Part shown: positions 12,043-25,253 of the stretch, piece after piece
How the letters are laid out: each line of letters starts with the position of its first letter
Position numbering within the stretch: position 1 is the stretch's first letter
Origin: Polyodon spathula
Taxonomy: Eukaryota; Chordata; Actinopteri; Acipenseriformes; Polyodontidae
NCBI RefSeq assembly: GCF_017654505.1
Contig: NC_054570.1
Location: 2,352,544-2,416,543, forward strand
DNA length: 64,000 nt
Reading direction: 5' to 3'
Position numbers and translations under genes: made by a program
Notes under the pieces: generated by a model
The model's input: the letters and a program-made list of their open reading frames with translations, nothing else
Database searches by the model: none
What the model was told of the DNA's origin: nothing

Positions 12043-15000
12043 TTAGGGCAGGGGAGGCCCATTCACTCCAGGGTGGTAGAAAGCACAGTTGTTCTCGTAG
12101 CGACAGCTGCCCTTCATCATGAAGTGCCGGCAGACATCACGGTTCGACATGTCTGAGGAGAGAGAGACACACATAGTATTATTATTAATTAATTAGTCAA
12201 TTAGCACACTTTTAACCAACTTAAGAGACAGAGGATGAACTGTGCATCAACAATTGCTGTTGGAGAGTTGTTTATAATAGGACCTCGGTTTTGTGTTTCA
12301 TCCGAAAGACTGAGCACAAGAAGGTTAAGTGACTTGCTAAGGGTCACACACAGTGTGACTGAGCTGGGATTTGAACTGGGAACCTCCTGGTATCTGGCTC
12401 CTTTCATTAACCACTGGACCACCAAACCTCCTGATTTATTTGATAAAATATATTTTCGGTAATTGATACTAGAATTGATAGCTGAAAAGCAGGAAGCTCT
12501 TACCTCCCATGTGTGGATTATTGGGGCCACCCCGTCTGAGTGGTCCATTGTTCCCTCGACCAGGCCTGCCTCTGAAGTTTGGGTTTTCTCCTCGCCCCCC
12601 CCTTCCCCGGTGGAAGGGCCCCCCTCTCATACCATGGGGTCCTCCCCTCATAGGCTCGCCAGGGGGTTTCCAGTACCCATCTCCTCCGCGCTGCTGGGGG
12701 GGTGGGGGGCCCATCATTCGGGGGCCTCCTGGGGGTCCACCTGGGGGTCCACCTGGCCCATTGTGAGGAGGGAAGTGCCCGCCTGGGCCTCCATGTGGCG
12801 AGAAGTGAGGTCCATTCTTGGGTCCTGGTGGGAATCCTCCATTCATCCCTGGACCCACCCCCAGCAAACCTGAACCCACCAAAAACAAAACACCAGGAGT
12901 TATTTTAATCCACAGCTTAAAATGGCAAATCCTAAATCAACTTTAGGAAACCAATTTCAGCAGTTCTTGTCTTGTGAATAATTTGTTCTATACTAACACT
13001 ACTTCTGGTTTTAGACAGTTCATCAAATGTGGCTGGCTTTCTCAAAGCATTGTTTTCTTCAGCTCACTTGATACCTAATTTCCAGCGCTGACCTTGGTAG
13101 AGGAGGATTATCAGTATTGAGTTATTTATCTCAAGTGACTTAGAGACTAGGGGATGAACTATGCATCACCGATTTCTGCTGCAGACTTGCTTACAATAGG
13201 ATTACTGTTTTATGTCTCCTACAAAGGACAGAGCACAAGGAGGTGAAGTGACTTGCTCAGGGTCACACACAGCGAGTCAGTAGTCAAGCTGGGATTTGAA
13301 CCGGCAACCTCCTGGTTCAAGCCCTTTTCTTTAACCACTAGACCACCAAACGTAGATGGTATGTGTATCTGCTTACCTGGGGGAGGTCCCTGGGGCGGGT
13401 GTTGGTGCTGGTGCTGAATCTGCTGCTGCTGCTGCTGATGGTGCTGCTGCTGCTGCTGATGCTGTGGCTGTGGCTGTTGTTGCAGAGACCCCAACAACTT
13501 CTTGATCTTGTCTGAGAAGTCAGGCTGTTTGATTAGGTCCTCTGGCTTTTGGTTCCCTTGAGCTCCCTGGAGAAACAATGAAAGATTTAAAACAAAGATA
13601 CACAACTGCATATCATACATTGAAGTTCACTTGTGAAAACCCTTATTTTTATGTTCGGCATCTAGGTTTTAAGAACGTACAGCTATGGGCAAAAGGCTTA
13701 CATCTCACTCTATAGAATTAACTAATTTTGCTTCGTAAAGTCAAATGGAACCTGCTGTATAACGTTACGGTAACATATTGAATTACACACCGCTTTGTAG
13801 TTTTCCATATACTTCACAATAAATTTGACATTCTGATATTTAACATGAAATACTGTGCTACCAATATAGCTTCCAGTACTTAACAATATTATTTTGTAGT
13901 TTCTTTAATTACATGATGTTAAATTAAAGATCTACATTATGTTCATGTAGCTTTTTAATTATGTCGCAATCCTAAAGTTCTAGGTGATGCAAAGCTTTTG
14001 GCTGTACACTTTTCAGTGCAGCTTACCAAATTAATGTTTTTGCCTTTCCCTGGAATATACTGGTTTAAATTCCCCCAACCCCCTCAAGTGTGCAGTGAGT
14101 GGTGTATCAGATCTTACCATGATGGTGGACAGTAGCTCCTGTACATTTACAGGGGGAACAACCCCAGAGCCAGGCTGCTGTGGGCTCCTGCCCGCTCCCA
14201 TGCTGCCCATCAGGTTAGCCAGGACAGTGGGCAGCTTGGCTCCGGACACGTCTGGAGAGTGCGAGGCAGGAGTCGTGTCCATGAGATCACTGTAGCCGTC
14301 CTCCATCACGGAGGAGTCCTGCAGACACAAGCAGACATAACATCAAAAACTTTGCTCAGCTAAGCAATACTGTTACAATCAGGTGTCATGAATTTTCTGC
14401 TCATTGATAAAATTAGGCTATACTCTGTTGGCATTTAAGCTAAAATTTGAAAAAAAAAATCTGGAGATATTTGAGCTATCAATGACAGTCACTAAAAACG
14501 CTTTACAGAAATGTGTGTGATGTTTAGTTTTACTTAATAGGCAATTTTTAAATTATGTAAATTCATAAATCCATATATAAATAAAAAAGGTAATGTAGGT
14601 ACACAAAACTGTGAAGAATTGATTAAAAAAAATAAAATTTGTATGTACCTACATTACCTTTTTCTTTTTGACATGCAAGCACTTTGTTCCCAGGCACATC
14701 CTGATATATTGTGTGCAAGTATGACATCAGTGTTTTGCCCTGACACCAGTAACCACAACGGATGTCTGTGGAACACCGCTTTCAAGACTCACCTCGTCCA
14801 GGGGGATGAGTTTGGGGGGCAGAGGCTCATAGGACTCAGGGTCGGGCTCATGGGGGCTGTCCGGCACACTGCAAGAGAAACGAACAAGGAGAAAGTTATT
14901 TTTCCATAACACTGTATGCAAAGTTGTCATTTTAAACAGCTGAAGTGTGAAACCTTTGTCGGAATGTATAACTCATTCAGTCAAGCAGCTGTTGAAACAT

Positions 15001-18000
15001 ACCTCTCCTTAGACAGGAAGATCTCCTGCAAGATTCCCTTCTCCCTCTCCTGTTGAGTAACTTTCTCCTGGCTGCCGCTGCCCGGCACCACTAGGGTGTG
15101 GGGCAAGTCGAGAGGCCACGGGCAGCTCCAGGGAACTTTCTCCTCCATGGTGTCGTGAGAGAGTCTCCGTGCCGACTCGAAGGCCTGCCGGTCCATCATC
15201 ATCTCTCGCTTCGCAGCCTCGCCAAAGTCCTTGATCTTATTCACGTTCACTGAGGGACAAAAACAGAGAGGCAAAGGCACTCAACGTCTTGTTCAACCTA
15301 CCACCTCCTGCATTCTAACTATTTGTAGAACCTGCAAGATGCCCAAACTTTAATCCTTCCACTCCTGTGCATTTTCTTTTTTGAACCATTACACTTCTAC
15401 GCTAAAACTAGTCAAAAACGCCTTCATCTTCATGCAAAGGTAAGACTGCCCTCGCATAGCAGTTTCAGATATTTAAAGCTTTACTAAGAGCTTAAGTGAG
15501 TGACACCTAAGCCTCTTACCCCCAAGGATGTATTTCACGACCTCAGATGTGAGTTTCAGCCATTTCAGGCCACTACTATGCAATGAGAATCTGATCTACA
15601 AATCCAACACCCTAGCCCAACCCACCTTCCCAGGGCTCACTCACCCCTCTCTGTCTCATCAAGCTCAAAGAAGAAGTATTCCCGCAGGTGGTTCTCCTCA
15701 GCCCATCGGACGTTCTTCTTCTTCTTCCCTTTCTTCGTCAGCTTCACTGTGTCAGCCGCAGCCTTTTCCTCCCCACGTGGCTCAGCCAGAGCATTCGGCT
15801 CCTCGGGAGCTGTTGAAAGCACAGAGGGATGAATCAACAGGGGCCACAAGGCATCTCAGCCATCCACCAGCAAGGAAACCTCCACTCGGTTGTGTATATT
15901 TAAGTGTAAGCAATGCTTTACTGTACCTAAAGTTCCCCATGACTACAGGACAATGTTCACAAATGTTTCCATAGCTCTTATTTCATGACTATATGTTTGT
16001 TGTAAAGTTACGGACTGAAGTCCTGTGTTTTTTGTGGCCAGTCTTAATGGCAAACTTTCATTTAATGGCAGCGATTTGAACAAAGCTCTTCTCGTTAACT
16101 TACAGGTATCCATGTTTTCAGGAACCTCCTCTGCGGGAACTGGGGTGCCTGGCTGCTCCAGTTCCATTGTCTCCACTGTGGCTGTGGGTGAGCTGTCTAG
16201 GGGCAAGTGCTTCACAGGGCTGGACTCCAGGCTTGGTTTGATATCGAATGGGCAAGACTGAAGAGGAAACAAGACAGGAACATTGAGCCTCAAGTGCCTG
16301 CACACACACACACACACACACAATGATGGCTGTAGGAGTGAGTGTATGGACAGACTGTTCCTTCAATAAACTTAAGGGCTGCTGTTTTGTCAAAGAGGTC
16401 TGTGACAAATATAGCAAAGAGATCGATCTAAAAGAAATTAAAAAAAAACAAAAAAAAAACAGCTTACCTTGTTGGAAGTTGGAGACACTGCCTTCTTTTT
16501 CTTCTTGATCTTGACTCCGGTTACCGGGGCGGAATTCAATGCTTCGAGGAACCCTGGGGATTCGATTGCTGTAAGACAGAGCCAGGGAAGCCATGAGACA
16601 CCAGCTTGAGGAGAAGCTGGGATAATCCCCTAGCAAAAGCCCTTCTTTACTGGACAGAAATGGGAACTCTGAAGGGTTAAGTGCGCTACTGCCGTGTCTA
16701 ATGGGAGTACAGTGGATTATGTATACTCACGCTGGGCTGGGATGATCTTCACTTTGATCTCCTTGATCATGTTGGGAGTGGTGTTGAGAGGTTTGTACTT
16801 CTTCTCTACAGGAGGCATATCAGGTCCCAAACCAGAGCTAGCAACAACAAAACAGCACGTTAATCTATATTTGACTCTGATTCGGTACCTAAATTACTAC
16901 ATCCACACAGTTAAATAAAAAATAAAAAGAATACATAACATTCAGTTCAATTATACTTGTAAGGTGCCTCTTGTGACTTCTTGGAAGCAAATTCACAAAG
17001 AAAAAGCTTGTATAATTACATCTAAAAATGTAAATAATCTTGACCACAAATTAGCCTGATAGGGTAAGAGTCTTACTTTTGTCTCTTGACAGCTGCTGGC
17101 TTGATGTTGTATTTGTCGCCTACTTGCACAGGAGGGGGTACCTTTTTAACAGGGACTGGGGTCGGAGTGTCCACTTCCAAACCTGCGAGGCATACACAGA
17201 AACAGCACTGTTAGAAAGATTCAGAGCGCCCGTCCCTCCCTTCACCACAGCCGTTAACAATGCTGCCCTGCTCACCTGTGGACCTGAACTTGGCATGGCT
17301 GGGTGCAGTGGTCCTCTGTACTTTGGGTTTCTCTTTCCTCTTGTCCTCCTCGGTCTTCACCTCAGCCCCTTTCAGGTCTGGCTTCGTCTCTGTTTTTTCT
17401 GGAGCCGCTTTCCCCTTCCCTTCCTCTTTCTTCTTCTTGTCTGTTTGTAAATGAGCCCAATTGAAGACATTAGAATGGTATTGGGGAAGGTGTTTCATTT
17501 CAAGTTTCAATTATTATTTTTTTTAAATACTGTTCTATTTTGTAAAAGAAAAAAAAATGAAAGAACCGACTCAAGCTACAAAGTACAAATTAGCTGTTAT
17601 TCAATTCATGAATAGTCCGCACACATTAAGCAAAGAGCTGTAACAAAATAAGGTTTGCAAATTGTGTGTTGAAAACAGCACATTATATAGTTCTCTATAA
17701 AAAAATAAAGTACAAAGTAATCTATTAACCCTCTTAAAAGGCAAGTGCTGTACTAAGAAGCAAAACAGTGCATGTACAAATGAAAGAAAGAAAAATCCAA
17801 ACCTGAAGGGGTAGAAGCAGCTGCTGCCGCTGCGCCGCTCTGGGTTCGAATGATCGCCATCCAGCCTTCAACCAGCACCGAAGCCTGCTTTCGAAGTTCT
17901 GCCATTGAGAGAGAGAGAGTTAATTAATACACAAGGCAAGTGCACACTGGTCTAATAAACAGAGCAGGAATGAATGAGAGGATTCATCTCTGAAAAGATA

Positions 18001-19240
18001 AAAAAAAAAAAGACTGATTTGATGTCTCTGCTTAGATAAACAAGACAAGACCAGCTGTAACAATGTCATTACATGAAAGTGCTGACACCACCTTCAAGGC
18101 TCTAGTGTCACAACAAGCTAAAAACTTCCACACTGCTAAAACAGAAATACCAACAGTGATTCTTGATTGAAAGCATTCTCTCTGCTGGCCTTACCTTCAG
18201 GACCTGTCTTGCTTAGCTGTTTCACTACTTTGGCTGTGTTGTTCTAGAAAACAAAGGGAAAGCAAAGTTAGTCAAGTTTATCCATTTTTTTTTTTTTATT
18301 TTATTAATAGCTATCGCTATTATTGGGGCAATATGCCTATAATCCACTGGCATGCAATACTTATTGAAAGACTTTTTTTCTGAAAGAGGTACTTTCTAAG
18401 CCTGATTATTTTGTAAATACACATTTTCAGCCCGTAACCTCCCAACAGCAAAAAAGTCATTACAAGCACTACACAACACAAATGTTCTTGCTGCAAATGA
18501 AAGAGCTCTCCAAGGCCCCTCCCTTACCTGTTTGAGGTGATCAACTTTGAGCGGCAGGTTCTGCAGTGTTAGCAGGATCAGGTGCAGCAGTGGGGTGTTG
18601 CTGGTTGTTTTGGAGTACGTCAGCCAGCTGTTCAATAGCTTGTAACCTCCGATTTTGATAAATCTGGGGAGCAGAAAGCGCACAGTGTCGAACAACAATC
18701 TCATTTAATTGGCCATGCTTGTTTAAAATGGAAGGAGGTGGGAATGCACTGAAAGGTGAGGGAGCAGGTGTGAATCCAGCCCCAGTGTTCTTACCTGTTC
18801 AGGACGTCCTGTGATTTTGTCTGCAGTAAAATATTTAGGTAGATGCACCTGCTAACCATCTTTTGGGAAGCTTTCATCAAGCTACAGAAATGAAAAAGAG
18901 GAAAACTAATGTTTTACACAATGCAAAACTGTTAAATTCCTGTATAAATTAATAAAAACATATTCACTATGTTAGAATATGTAACACTTAATGACTTTTT
19001 ACATACTGATAAAAGAAAACTAGAATACAGCTGCACTCTACCGTAACTGACAGATGTAGTAAATATCTCAAAACATGAATCAATCAGAATTACCCAAAAG
19101 CATTTGGGTTAAGCAAAACCTACCTAAAAATTTTGGAAACCCCCTCTGAGGACTTGATTTCTCCATCCTTGCCCAGGAAGCAGTCCAGTCCCTTTAGGAG
19201 TTCTCTGGGATCCACAGGCCCTGATCCCATGGTGGCAACC
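12043..19240 (-). CDS. PPP1R10: PPP1R10 / PNUTS, nuclear protein phosphatase 1 targeting subunit (complete)
   Basis: PNUTS holds PP1 on chromatin with TOX4 and WDR82, and acts in RNA polymerase II termination and CTD/SPT5 dephosphorylation. I place 17 coding exons: 19124-19240 (ATG at 19230), 18795-18881, 18528-18663, 18195-18243, 17803-17898, 17276-17440, 17077-17182, 16731-16837, 16468-16568, 16104-16257, 15645-15809, 15003-15249, 14793-14868, 14118-14318, 13377-13566, 12504-12869, 12043-12152. All phases join to 820 codons without a break. The start is [15 protein letters not shown]. The TFIIS N-terminal (LW) domain is at about residues 60-150. The PP1-docking segment is KKNVRW (V403, W405), followed by the conserved FELDETER. 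A Gln/His tract lies at about 620-655 and a Gly/Pro/Arg-rich RGG region at about 663-784. The C-terminal CCCH finger is C792-x8-C801-x5-C807-x3-H811. Human PNUTS is about 940 aa; the difference is mainly the absent His-Arg-Pro-His-Glu-Gly repeats. The 5' UTR is spliced far upstream (promoter near 27.9 kb). Confidence 0.97.
12190..12428 (-). mobile_element. SINE copy in PPP1R10 last intron
   Basis: Minus-strand copy of the tRNA-derived SINE: 'ggtccagtggttaa' head, 'ggttcaaatcc'-like B box, and 'tgacccttagcaagtcactt' body. It sits 38 bases from the terminal exon and 76 bases from the RGG exon of PPP1R10. Confidence 0.8.
13115..13353 (-). mobile_element. SINE copy beside the Gln/His exon of PPP1R10
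   Basis: Same SINE family, same orientation as the gene. Its tRNA-like head ends about 24 bases from the splice donor of exon 13377-13566, so it lies at the very start of the intron. Confidence 0.8.
13678..14006. mobile_element. MITE, 329 bp, 'tacagctatggg' family
   Basis: TACAGCTATGG left end and TTTTGGCTGTA right end, with internal sequence matching the copy at 1253-1583 in the same order. It lies in the PPP1R10 intron between exons 14118-14318 and 13377-13566. Confidence 0.8.
14585..14664. repeat. Short inverted repeat (hairpin, about 22-bp arms)
   Basis: 'aaaaaggtaatgtaggtac' near 14585-14603 is matched in reverse complement near 14644-14664, with about 40 A-rich bases between. It is intronic in PPP1R10, probably a small foldback element or its remnant. 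Confidence 0.7.
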
Positions 19241-19997
19241 CTGAGAATAGAAAAGAGAGTTTATTAACACTTGGGACAAAACATTTATTCATGAGGACCC
19301 ATGTAACTACAGCACACCAAACATGTTGAATATATACAATAAAACAGATTGCATGGAAAACTACCCTGGGATAAAATTTATTTTCCAGCTTTGCACCAAG
19401 GAAATGCTGAAAAAAAAATGGGCGAGTTTAAATAATACAAATTTACATGAGAATGTCCACCAACTGGATCAGAGGGGGCAAGATCTTTTAATTTTTTGTT
19501 TGTTTTAAGCCAGGATGGCCCCATCGAGCACATTTGTTAGCAACAGCATTGTTTCCTGTTTTTACGAAATAGACCTTTACTCTAAATGCATCATTGTCAA
19601 CTATTTGATATTCTACCAGTTATTTCTTTTGGAACACTGTTTTTGAAGACGGAAGATTCTGATGTACAATAATAACGTTTTCATCATATTGTGCAGTCTT
19701 GCAAATCTGTGAGCCACGATTACAATCATGCAAATGAGAGCCATACAAAAAACAAAAACATGTTTGTCAAGTATAGAATTCAACCTACACATCCTAACAA
19801 AAATAACTAATAATTCTATACTTCTGTTCTTGGAAAGGCCCTCATGATAAATACTAGTATTTGCTCAGATTATGTCTGAAAGAAGGCCGGAGACCCTTAT
19901 GACATGAATACTAGGGAAGATGTTGTCCAAAGACAATGAGTGGGCACTAGTGACAGCAAACTGTTTAGCTAATAATAATTAACCATGCTTAATTGTG

Positions 19998-20059
<62 letters not shown>

Positions 20060-23000
20060 TTTTAACAGCATGGGTTTAAAAGCTGAATTCAATGACATGC
20101 AAACATGGGCTTATGTGGTCTTCATTTGTTCAGCGACCTGACAGTGACCCATACAGTGTGGTGTATGAAGGCTGAATAATTATCTGAACCAATTTTGCAT
20201 CACTGTATTAATGAGACAGGGTTCTTGGGAAATTGAGTTGGATAACATGAATACTCCGATATGCTGTATGGTAATCAGCTATTTAGGATTTATGCTGAAT
20301 GGAGAACACTGAACTATCACTTTAAAGAACTGCTGCTTAACTTAATATAGCAGGTCTATAGCTGTATGATTCAAATCACTTTCTGATGTCAACCAGTGTA
20401 TTTTGGGGTGTGCATTTGGCATAGATATTAATCACTTACCCCTTATAGAGCTGGCTTAAGTATTAATGGGTTGATTTGAAATGTTCGCAACTATTAGTGC
20501 AGGATAATTATCCAATTATCCATGGGTTAACGAAAAACATCAACTGTTTGAAAAGCACAACGTCAAACAGCAGCACAAGACTTGAGCTTTCTTTGCAGAA
20601 ACAGTCTGTTATAGGTATTACTCAGGACTAGTTTTATCTATACCGAGTCAGTTATTGACTGCTGGTTTCCTGTCAGTAAAGTTCAAGGGTTTGACTGCTC
20701 AGCTAAAGTGTCAAAAGAAGAATCAATGATTTAAGGCAGCCTGGTGTTCAAACAAATTGCCAAATCATAAAGATACATCAATAGTGTGTTATAGAGCAGC
20801 TCAGTGAATTAGTGCATGGCTAACTTGAGAAAGATTGACTGTTACATATACTAGGCTGTGGTATGGGAGTCAATGCATTTAAACAGTCCGTGGAACACCA
20901 GCCCAGTTACCTGCAGAAGTTTGGGGGCTTGAATGGTCCAGAGCTAAAACATGATAGTATAGTGTTCAGTAGCAGATCCCAGTGCCTCAGATTAAAAAGT
21001 TGGGACCATTAAACTGTGCTGAATAAAAGAAACTCAGCTAGGCATGCTGGTTTTTAACTGAAAAGTGGATTCAGGCCAATGAGCCTTCACACAAAGCCCA
21101 ATCTGTTAACGGTCATGAGAGATTTACTGACTCATGAAGCTTCAGTCTGTAGAGTCAGTTTTGCTTGTGTGTAGTATATCCACCACTTGGCAGTCAACAG
21201 AACTTGACAAAAAAAAAAAAAAAAAAACACTACTGCTATGCACAGAGAACATTAACAGGCAAAAAAATAAATAAAATACGTTGTTAACATTAATTAATGA
21301 AATAAATACAATAAAAGAAACTGAAGTACAAGTGTAGTTTACATATTTGATAGCCAAAACAAACTTCTATACTTCTGTTGAGATTAAAATATGTAAGCAC
21401 ACACACACACACGGTTATATGGTATAACTAGTTGAATTGTATTGCATTCAAGTTTAAACCATTTGTTTCTAAATTAATATTTGAGTTCTGTATTGACAGT
21501 ATTAAAACATTAGATTTTCATTTTTTCATTTTTTTTTTTTTTAATAAAAATAGCAACAAAATAATGTAACAGTGCCAGTAAAAGTCACATGTCACAAATT
21601 ACAATTTCTTGCGCGATAACTTCACAACATGAACGCCTTTATATGAATTGTAAAGTACAGTCTTATTTCAATACAGGATTTGGGAATTTATCATGCTTAA
21701 TGTACACATCTATGAATATCCCTGAATTACTTGAGCAGTGTACAAGTATAAAGCTACTGCCGTTTGGTATACAACAGAACAGACACTCATAGCAGTTGGG
21801 GTCCATCTGAAAATAAAACCACACCCATTATTTACTGAACAGCTTTGCAAAAAAATAATAATTAAAAAAAACATTGCTGCTGTAAATGTAAAACCTTAAA
21901 AGTATATAAATCTAAAATTAAGGTTACTTTGTAAGAATACATTCTAAATTGTGTGCATTAAAAGCCTTCATTCTTACATTTGCATTACAAATACATGTGT
22001 CATAAGTACTCATACATTTAACCCAGTAATTAGACCACTTCTTTTGTGTAATAAAACTAGTGCATCAGCGGATAACACTGACACACATACAAACATACAA
22101 AAGAAAGGTATTCGACATTTTGTTTTTCCTATTATCATATGTTTTAACACAACATATCTTGCATAAAATAAATCTTTCTTCTACCTACATTGTGAGCTGG
22201 AGGAAATGACACACATTTGAATTCTGGCTCCTGTATGTCCATTTTGACTCCTGCCATGCCAGCAGTTGCCAAAATGATATCAAGCATGTCACTTCCTCCC
22301 ACGAACCACAGAGGTGAAAAAATAAAGATCACTATAATACCCAAGACAGAAAATCTGAAAAATACTTAGAAGAGAATAAACAAAGTACAGTTGGCTCACT
22401 TTTCTATATTAGAACCTATCCAGCTGTATTAAAGTCTTCACTCCAAAAGTGCCAATGAAAATGATTAATAAAACAATACCAAAAATATATATCATAAAAT
22501 CCTTTGTGTAATAGCCTGTATTTATTGCAAGCAGACTAATCCTGTTTAAAAACATAAGACTGGGTAAACTACAGGGGAACTCACTCTGATGACAAGAAGG
22601 TGCACAAACAGCATGATTACACTACACTAGCAGCCCACAGATACTCTGAATGAATGCAAGTCGAATCCTTTTATTTCCAGCTGAAAGACAAAGCGAGGGT
22701 CAGCCTGCCTGAAAGCAATATGACACTTGCCTGGAGTGCAGCGAGTCTGAGTGTGGCTGTATTCCCCACAGTAATTGAGTGTAAAAGTTCCTCAATTGAC
22801 TATGAAAAGACAAAAATTTAGACAGGCAATGCATGAATAATCAGCTACCAAACAAAACTTGCTACTAATTGACTGAAAGGTCCCTTAGGAGTTTCTTTAC
22901 AAAACAGCAGAATAAGCAGTCTAATACACTAAGGTCTTCCCAGATATCAAATTTTGCTGCCTTTTCCAGCACAGCTTGAACACATTCATCCTGCCAGAGC

Positions 23001-24557
23001 AAATCCCCACGGTAGGGCCATTAAACAATACTACTATTTCACTCATTTTGAAGTGTCCAGGCAAATCTACTACACAAGATGGTTATTATTACTGAAATTT
23101 ATCAAAATACTAGAAAGCTGTAAAACTGCATTAAATCAAACAAAATGAACCCTGTGCCTCTGCAATTACACAAATCATTTCTGTACTACCAAATCTCACC
23201 ACACACTAAAATTTGCTCTGCACCACTTCACCTATCCAAAGAATAGCCCCTGACTGACTACACTATAGTTACAGTTTCAGGTCTGCCCTATTGGACCTAC
23301 GCAGAGTTCCACAGGATACCTCTATTCTAACACACATGCCCAAATCACATCACTGTGCCACAACAATCTACATATGCAATACTGCAGGTATAAGAGCAGT
23401 CCCAAAACAAATCAGCTAAGACTTACCCTCCCACACCACCCATTCACTACACGTTTTCACTAATAAAAGACTAAGCTTCTTTTTAAACAGTAACTACAAA
23501 ACAAGAATTTTTATATATATATTTTACCACTAACAGTAAGAATTTTTGCTGTGGGGTGATTTTTTTTAAAAAAAATTTTAGTAAGTGCTGACATCAGCTT
23601 ATTGCTTATTTTTAAGCGAGTGGTAATGCCTTTCCATTAGAGCTGATCACTCAATCTGACCGTTTTACTCTAGCACTAACTGAATTTGATATACAGAGGC
23701 TGCACTTTTTGTTATTAACTGAGACGATGCTGCTGGCTGATCTGTTTTATCACAATGAAATACAAAGTGCCCTCTCCCTTTCTATATAGCCCTATATACG
23801 TAATGCCATTACTACACTTCACACTTGAAACTAGGATAATTAAAAGAGTACTGAACTGAACTCTATTTGGGGATAAAAAGATTACAAAAACAGAAGCTAC
23901 TACCTTCATTTCTCCTTGCTGGAGTGTGTTAGGATTAAAGATGTGCTTCTTAAAAATAATAAATTCAGTGCAGGGATTTATTTTTTGGGACATTTAAATA
24001 CTGATATTTACTAGATACAATTAGTTTTAAATAACATTACAAAAACATAAGTTTAAACTGAAATACTGAGTTTCTGAACTGTATCTGTATAAAATGTGCC
24101 TTGCCAAACACTGTGATGCTGTTAAAATAACAGAGAAAACTACAAAACGCAGTACTAAAAAGGTATGTAGGCTACAGATAACACTAATATCAACTTAGGT
24201 TCCTTTATTTTTCAAACCTATCATCAAGTATGACAACTATAACAAGTTTAAATTATATTACATATTTTAAAAAATCAACATTTTATTTTAAAAAAAATAC
24301 ACATGGTGGCAAATAACCAGTAGTCAAAATGTAAAGTTAGACAATACAGTTGAGAACTTTGTATTAAAAAAAAAAAACTTTAATACCAAAGCTCAATTAT
24401 TTAGTTGTAAGTAGTATAATTACTTACAACATCGTTTTAAACATTAGATACTTTACATTTATCAATACAAAATAATTACCATTATATAAGTATGTTGTGT
24501 ATGTTACAATGACTTATAAAACCAAGTTCTCAAATATAACACATGTATTACACTCAC
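19241..24557. other. Large PPP1R10 5' intron, repeats only
   Basis: No coding exon is seen on either strand. It holds a (TA)n run at about 19999-20056, A/T runs and otherwise AT-rich sequence. Short ORFs here do not resemble proteins. Confidence 0.7.
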
Positions 24558-24602
24558 CTCAGTTCCCTGGATAAACTGACACCTTGGGCTTACAACTATT
24601 AT
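24558..24602 (-). other. PPP1R10: Candidate non-coding 5' UTR exon of PPP1R10
   Basis: On the minus strand, TTTTCTTTTAG precedes a 45-nt segment that ends at a GTGAGTG donor. Both sites are good consensus matches and the position lies between the promoter and the first coding exon. There is no coding constraint to confirm it; transcript data would be needed. Confidence 0.35.
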
Positions 24603-25181
24603 CTAAAAGAAAACATTGCTATGAAATAGAAATACAAGTTTAACCACTGCTGGTGTTTTATTTACACATTAAGATTTTTTTTTTTTTTTTACCTTTTATT
24701 ATTATTGCACATTATCTAAATTTCTCTTGGTTTTGTGGAAACTGCAAGTACACGTTGTGATGTGCCACCTAGCGGCAGAGACTGGTACTAAAGAAACAAA
24801 ATGCTACCACACGACTTGGCGTTACTCTTCCTACTATGAAAATCACGCCCAACAAAAATTTAGGCAGACAAATGACACACTTGTTTTATTTTTACTTGCC
24901 CTCTAGGCCTGTTAGAAAAGATGTATCAATGCGTTTGCATAAATTTTCTGCTTTCTTTTGCGGAAAACGCATTATTTTAAATCGTACTAGGCATGTTAAA
25001 TTAAACCGCTGCAGTAATTTGCACTCATATATAAAAAGTTAAAACTATTTGCTACTTTATTACGCTCAAATTACAATTCAAAAACAAAACTAAAAGAATC
25101 TCATATTTTAATGTTAACATATTTAGAATATTAAAACTGTTACATTATCTCATGACTAAAATGTTGTTATTTAAGCATTAA

Positions 25182-25183
<2 letters not shown>

Positions 25184-25249
<66 letters not shown>
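25184..25249. repeat. (AT)n microsatellite
   Basis: About 65 bases of AT dinucleotide. A second, interrupted AT-rich block lies at about 26060-26140. Confidence 0.95.

Positions 25250-25253
<4 letters not shown>

Noticed and set aside
12463..12908. Plus-strand ORFs of up to 136 codons opposite the RGG exon
   Set aside because: They are antisense shadows of the GC-rich PPP1R10 exon, whose minus frame matches PNUTS and joins its neighbours in phase.
13219..13360. Reading frame continuing past the Gln/His exon
   Set aside because: It runs through the donor at 13376 into a SINE; the splice phase to the next exon is exact.
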